Assembly (NCBI GenBank): GCA_005799025.1
Contig: SYHX01000073.1
Coordinates: forward strand, 1 to 56,807
Length of the DNA stretch: 56,807 bases
Direction: 5' to 3'
Source of the DNA: Bacteroidota bacterium
GTDB lineage: Bacteria; Bacteroidota; Bacteroidia; UBA7662
The notes beneath the pieces were generated by a model. That model worked only from the letters and a program-made list of their open reading frames with translations, was not told where the DNA came from and ran no database searches. Positions 54,122-56,807 of this stretch are shown here, one piece after another. The position numbers and the translations under genes are program-made. How positions within the stretch are numbered: position 1 is the stretch's first letter; each line of letters starts with the position of its first letter.

Positions 54122-55351
54122 ATGTTTCAGCTAACCCTGGCACTTCTTATTGGTCTTTTCTCAGCCTTTCACTCCTTTGCACAGCCCCAACAACAACGCG
54201 AGCTGACCTTGCAAGAAGCGTTGCAAAGAGCACAATCTACCTGGCAACCTCTGAAATCAGACAGCCTAAATACCATGGCTGCCCAGCGCGAAAGCAAAGC
54301 CCATCCCATGCTGGATCCTGCACAAGTCAATAGCGAATGGGGTCAAATTAACTCTGTCTATAGAGACCAGGGGCTGCAAATCAACCAAACCTTTCGGCTA
54401 CCAGGGTTCTATAAAGCCCAACGAAACCTTGCACAAACCAAGTTAGAAGGGGCGCGAATTGAACAAGCGCGTAGCCTCACCAACTTAGAGCGTGATCTAA
54501 TCAGCACATACTACACCTACCAGGTCCTGTATCAAAAAAGAATACTATTACAACACAATGATTCTGTAATTTCTGAAACCGTCAAGGTCTTAAAGCAGCG
54601 ATATCAACGCGGACAAATTAGCGGTTCTGATTTAAATCAAATTCTTTTGATTCAGGGAGAGTCCTCGATCAACATCCAAAAAGCCTCAAGGGAATTGGAG
54701 AATACCTTGCGCTGGTTTCAGTACCTAACCGCTAGCGAATTCATGCCTTGGGGTTTGGACTCTGTCCTTTGGACAGCAGGTCTTGGAATCATCCGCGAAC
54801 AGAACCCCTCGCCTGATTTGGATTTACTCGCAAACCTATCCAAAGAAGCCAAGGCCAATAGCCAACTGAGTCAACAATTGCGCAAACCAGGTTGGAGCAT
54901 TGGGTTACGCAACGTGAGCATCCAAGGTATGGGTCCCGACGGGGTGCTTTATCCCATGAGTCGGCGATTCAATACGTTCCAAGCTGGCCTTGTACTTCCG
55001 TTATGGGGTCGGCCCTTGCGGGAACAAGCCATCGCTGATCGTTTCAGATCCGAAGCCATGCACCTGAATCACAAGCACGGTATAGGACGTTGGAGTGTTC
55101 TTCAGCGAAATACCTTGCTTGAAGTAGCAGACCTCCAAAGCCAATGGTCTAAATTCAACACCATCTTGATTCCCCTCGCCGACGAACTTACCCAGCAAGC
55201 CAATACCCAATTGGCATCCGGCGAATTGGACTTAATTGAATGGACCCATAACCATCAACGTATTATGCAAACCAGAGAATCCTATCTTCAATTGGCGATG
55301 GATTTCAACAATGCCTTAATCCGGCTTCGATTTCCTACATTAATTCCTTAA
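54122..55351 (+). CDS. TolC-family outer-membrane factor (CusC-like)
   Basis: The ATG at 54122, preceded by GGAAAGAG, gives 409 residues with a signal peptide ending in SFAQ; starts at 54065 or 54041 overlap the pump gene. The mature protein is largely helical with two OEP repeats (about 30-220 and 240-405), containing INQTFRLPGFYKAQRN and LVLPLWGRPLREQAIADR, which match the hairpin-and-barrel pattern of TolC channels. It would provide the exit duct for the RND pump encoded upstream. Confidence 0.9.
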   Translation: MFQLTLALLIGLFSAFHSFAQPQQQRELTLQEALQRAQSTWQPLKSDSLNTMAAQRESKAHPMLDPAQVNSEWGQINSVYRDQGLQINQTFRLPGFYKAQRNLAQTKLEGARIEQARSLTNLERDLISTYYTYQVLYQKRILLQHNDSVISETVKVLKQRYQRGQISGSDLNQILLIQGESSINIQKASRELENTLRWFQYLTASEFMPWGLDSVLWTAGLGIIREQNPSPDLDLLANLSKEAKANSQLSQQLRKPGWSIGLRNVSIQGMGPDGVLYPMSRRFNTFQAGLVLPLWGRPLREQAIADRFRSEAMHLNHKHGIGRWSVLQRNTLLEVADLQSQWSKFNTILIPLADELTQQANTQLASGELDLIEWTHNHQRIMQTRESYLQLAMDFNNALIRLRFPTLIP

Positions 55352-55365
55352 GCCTTTATCCGTCT

Positions 55366-56601
55366 ATGGCCTCTTTCCTTGTATTGTGTTCTTGTGGTCT
55401 GCGATTAGTTTCTTATCCTTTTTGTTGTATTCTGTTGTTGGGAATGTCGGCGGCATGCAGTTCCGACTCGAATCAACAGAACAACTCAGCTACACCTGCT
55501 AAGACGGCGAACCGCTCCCCATCGGAGTCCATGATTCTGAGCCTTACCCTAAGCGAGGAGCAAGCCTCCAACGCTGGCCTTGTTTTGGACAGCTTAAGGC
55601 GGATCCCCTTGAGCCGTGAAATCATACTCAGCGGGCAAATAGAAGCCCCACCCCAAAATCTTATTTCTGTCTCGATCCCTATGCCGGGTCTGCTGAGATC
55701 AACGCATTTGCTACCGGGGATGCGAGTCACCAAGGGTGAAATCCTGGCCTACATGGAGGATCCTGCCTTCATTCAAATGCAAGAACAATACTGGTCCGCG
55801 ACAATACTCTCCGAAAAATTAAGTACCGAAATCAGTGTGCAAGAAGAATTGTTATCATCGGGCGCCAGCAACCCCAAAACATTACGAGACCTGCGCAGTG
55901 AATTACGCACCGTCAATGTGCGGTCCAAGTCACTTGCCGAACAATTGCGTTTGTTAGGAATTGATTTGAAGCAAATGAGCGAACACAATTTGCTCCGCCA
56001 AATTCCTGTGCGTTCCCCGGTCAAAGGTTTTGTGACCAAAGTCCACCACAGCACGGGGCATTACGTAGGAGCCGGGGAAGCGTTGTACGAGCTTGTGGAT
56101 CCTTCGGATGTGCATTTGCGATTGAATGCTTACGAAAAAGACCTGCCATTTCTTTTTGAAAAACAAGAGGTGAAAGCGTTCAACAATCAAGCCCCGGAGG
56201 AGGAGCATACCGCACACATTTTGCTTATTGGCAAGGAATTTGCTGCTGATCGAAGCGTGGAAATTCATTGCCACTTTGACCGTTACGAAGCCCGCCTTCT
56301 TCCAGGGATGTATATGCGGGCCAAATTGATGGGCAAAGCCCAATCCGCTGCCTGCCTGCCTAGTGCGGCCTTGCAAAATTTTAGGGGGCAGCATTATGCC
56401 TTCGAGAAGGTATGGCCTCTGCAGCGCTCTGATAAAATCCACTTTCAGGGCCACAAAGTCAGGATTTTGCAGGAGAACGAAGGCATAACCTGGTTTGAGT
56501 TTGAAGATCAAGCGCAAAGCCAAAGTGGTAGCCGAACCTTTGCGGTGGCTGGCACCTACAACCTTTTGATGACGGCCTTCAACAAGGCTGAGGAAGAATA
56601 G
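55366..56601 (+). CDS. RND efflux periplasmic adaptor (CusB-like lipoprotein)
   Basis: The 411-residue membrane-fusion protein has a lipobox (GMSAAC) after a hydrophobic leader. A beta-barrel/lipoyl part (IPMPGLLRSTHLLPGMRVTKGEILAYMED, about 100-130) is followed by a helical hairpin (about 140-195), the second lipoyl half (IPVRSPVKGFVTKVHHSTGHYVGAGEALYELVD) and barrel domains. It is the third gene of the efflux operon, after the outer-membrane factor, an order different from the usual adaptor-first arrangement. Confidence 0.92.
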   Translation: MASFLVLCSCGLRLVSYPFCCILLLGMSAACSSDSNQQNNSATPAKTANRSPSESMILSLTLSEEQASNAGLVLDSLRRIPLSREIILSGQIEAPPQNLISVSIPMPGLLRSTHLLPGMRVTKGEILAYMEDPAFIQMQEQYWSATILSEKLSTEISVQEELLSSGASNPKTLRDLRSELRTVNVRSKSLAEQLRLLGIDLKQMSEHNLLRQIPVRSPVKGFVTKVHHSTGHYVGAGEALYELVDPSDVHLRLNAYEKDLPFLFEKQEVKAFNNQAPEEEHTAHILLIGKEFAADRSVEIHCHFDRYEARLLPGMYMRAKLMGKAQSAACLPSAALQNFRGQHYAFEKVWPLQRSDKIHFQGHKVRILQENEGITWFEFEDQAQSQSGSRTFAVAGTYNLLMTAFNKAEEE

Positions 56602-56616
56602 AGACCGTGAGGGTGG

Positions 56617-56689
56617 TGATCCCGACTGGGGTCGAACCAGTAACCTACTGCTTAGAAGGCAGTTGCTCTATCCATTGAGCTACGGGACC
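56617..56689 (-). tRNA. tRNA-Arg (anticodon TCT)
   Basis: The minus strand gives a 73-nt tRNA: acceptor GGTCCCG/CGGGATC with discriminator A, anticodon stem ACTGC/GCAGT around loop CTTCTAA (anticodon TCT), and T loop TTCGACC. CCA is not encoded. Confidence 0.96.
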
Positions 56690-56742
56690 TGCATAATCGG
56701 TAGGATGGCCATGACCTTGATCCATCTACTTTGAGGCGCGGG

Positions 56743-56750
56743 CAAAGATA
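56743..56750 (-). promoter_or_regulatory. -10 box of tRNA-Arg
   Basis: The minus strand reads TATCTTTG, a TAnnTTTG match about 54 bases before the tRNA 5' end. No -33 TTTG at 19 bp. Confidence 0.5.
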
Positions 56751-56807
56751 ATCGGAGCAGGAGGGTTATTTTTGTCCTTAACAGTCGCTAATCGGCTTTA
56801 TCCAAAC

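Noticed and set aside
1..56807. CRISPR arrays, insertion sequences, prophage genes.
   Set aside because: I saw no regularly spaced direct repeats, transposase motifs, terminal inverted repeats or phage structural genes in the window.

Overview
The window comes from a chromosome of the phylum Bacteroidota, of moderate GC content. The evidence is three proteins with type IX secretion (T9SS) C-terminal sorting domains, many -10 boxes of the Bacteroidota form TAnnTTTG (one with a -33 TTTG at exactly 19 bp), few Shine-Dalgarno sites, and lineage-typical genes (alpha/beta-fused 2-oxoacid dehydrogenase E1, DUF3127, DUF6175, GlmU-like nucleotidyltransferase, DUF1573). I could not fix the genus. Database links are from memory of the families; nothing was searched.

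Layout. 1-6.2 kb: rpsO, accD and a class I aldolase on the minus strand, then a GNAT acetyltransferase, ComEC and an enoyl-CoA hydratase on the plus strand. 6.3-12.0 kb: a compact suf operon (sufB, sufC, sufD, sufS) that ends in one gene fusing SufE to a SufT-type DUF59 domain. 12.0-15.9 kb: an A/T-rich, tightly spaced minus-strand operon of four exported proteins of unknown job (one DUF6175 protein, one lipoprotein). 15.9-22.6 kb: a minus-strand operon reading DUF3127, DEDDh exonuclease, lipoprotein, double-ATPase ABC protein, RNase R, short-chain polyprenyl synthase. 22.6-29.3 kb: beta-CASP RNA hydrolase, Sco1-like protein, PLP aminotransferase, DUF1573 protein, E1 alpha/beta fusion. 29.3-35.3 kb: tpiA-prmA-clpS and clpC plus a GlmU-like gene, so the ClpS adaptor and its ClpC unfoldase lie close together.

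35.4-50.9 kb is the accessory part: a 749-residue T9SS cargo, a 1,664-residue T9SS cargo joining an alpha/beta-hydrolase to a beta-helix-like stalk, two lipoproteins, an A/T-rich serine hydrolase, a CstB-like persulfide dioxygenase-rhodanese, tRNA-Pro and tRNA-Ser, a patch of decayed genes at 47.7-48.2 kb, a transglutaminase-like lipoprotein paired with a DUF350 membrane protein, and a third T9SS cargo. 50.9-56.6 kb: a heavy-metal RND efflux system in the order pump, outer-membrane factor, adaptor, followed by tRNA-Arg.

Points of most interest: the SufE-SufT fusion; the four-gene exported operon; the hydrolase/beta-helix T9SS protein; two places where an intrinsic terminator and the next gene's promoter occupy the same bases; an OB-fold DUF3127 protein with an SSB-like acidic tail next to an exonuclease; and the decayed secreted-protein genes.
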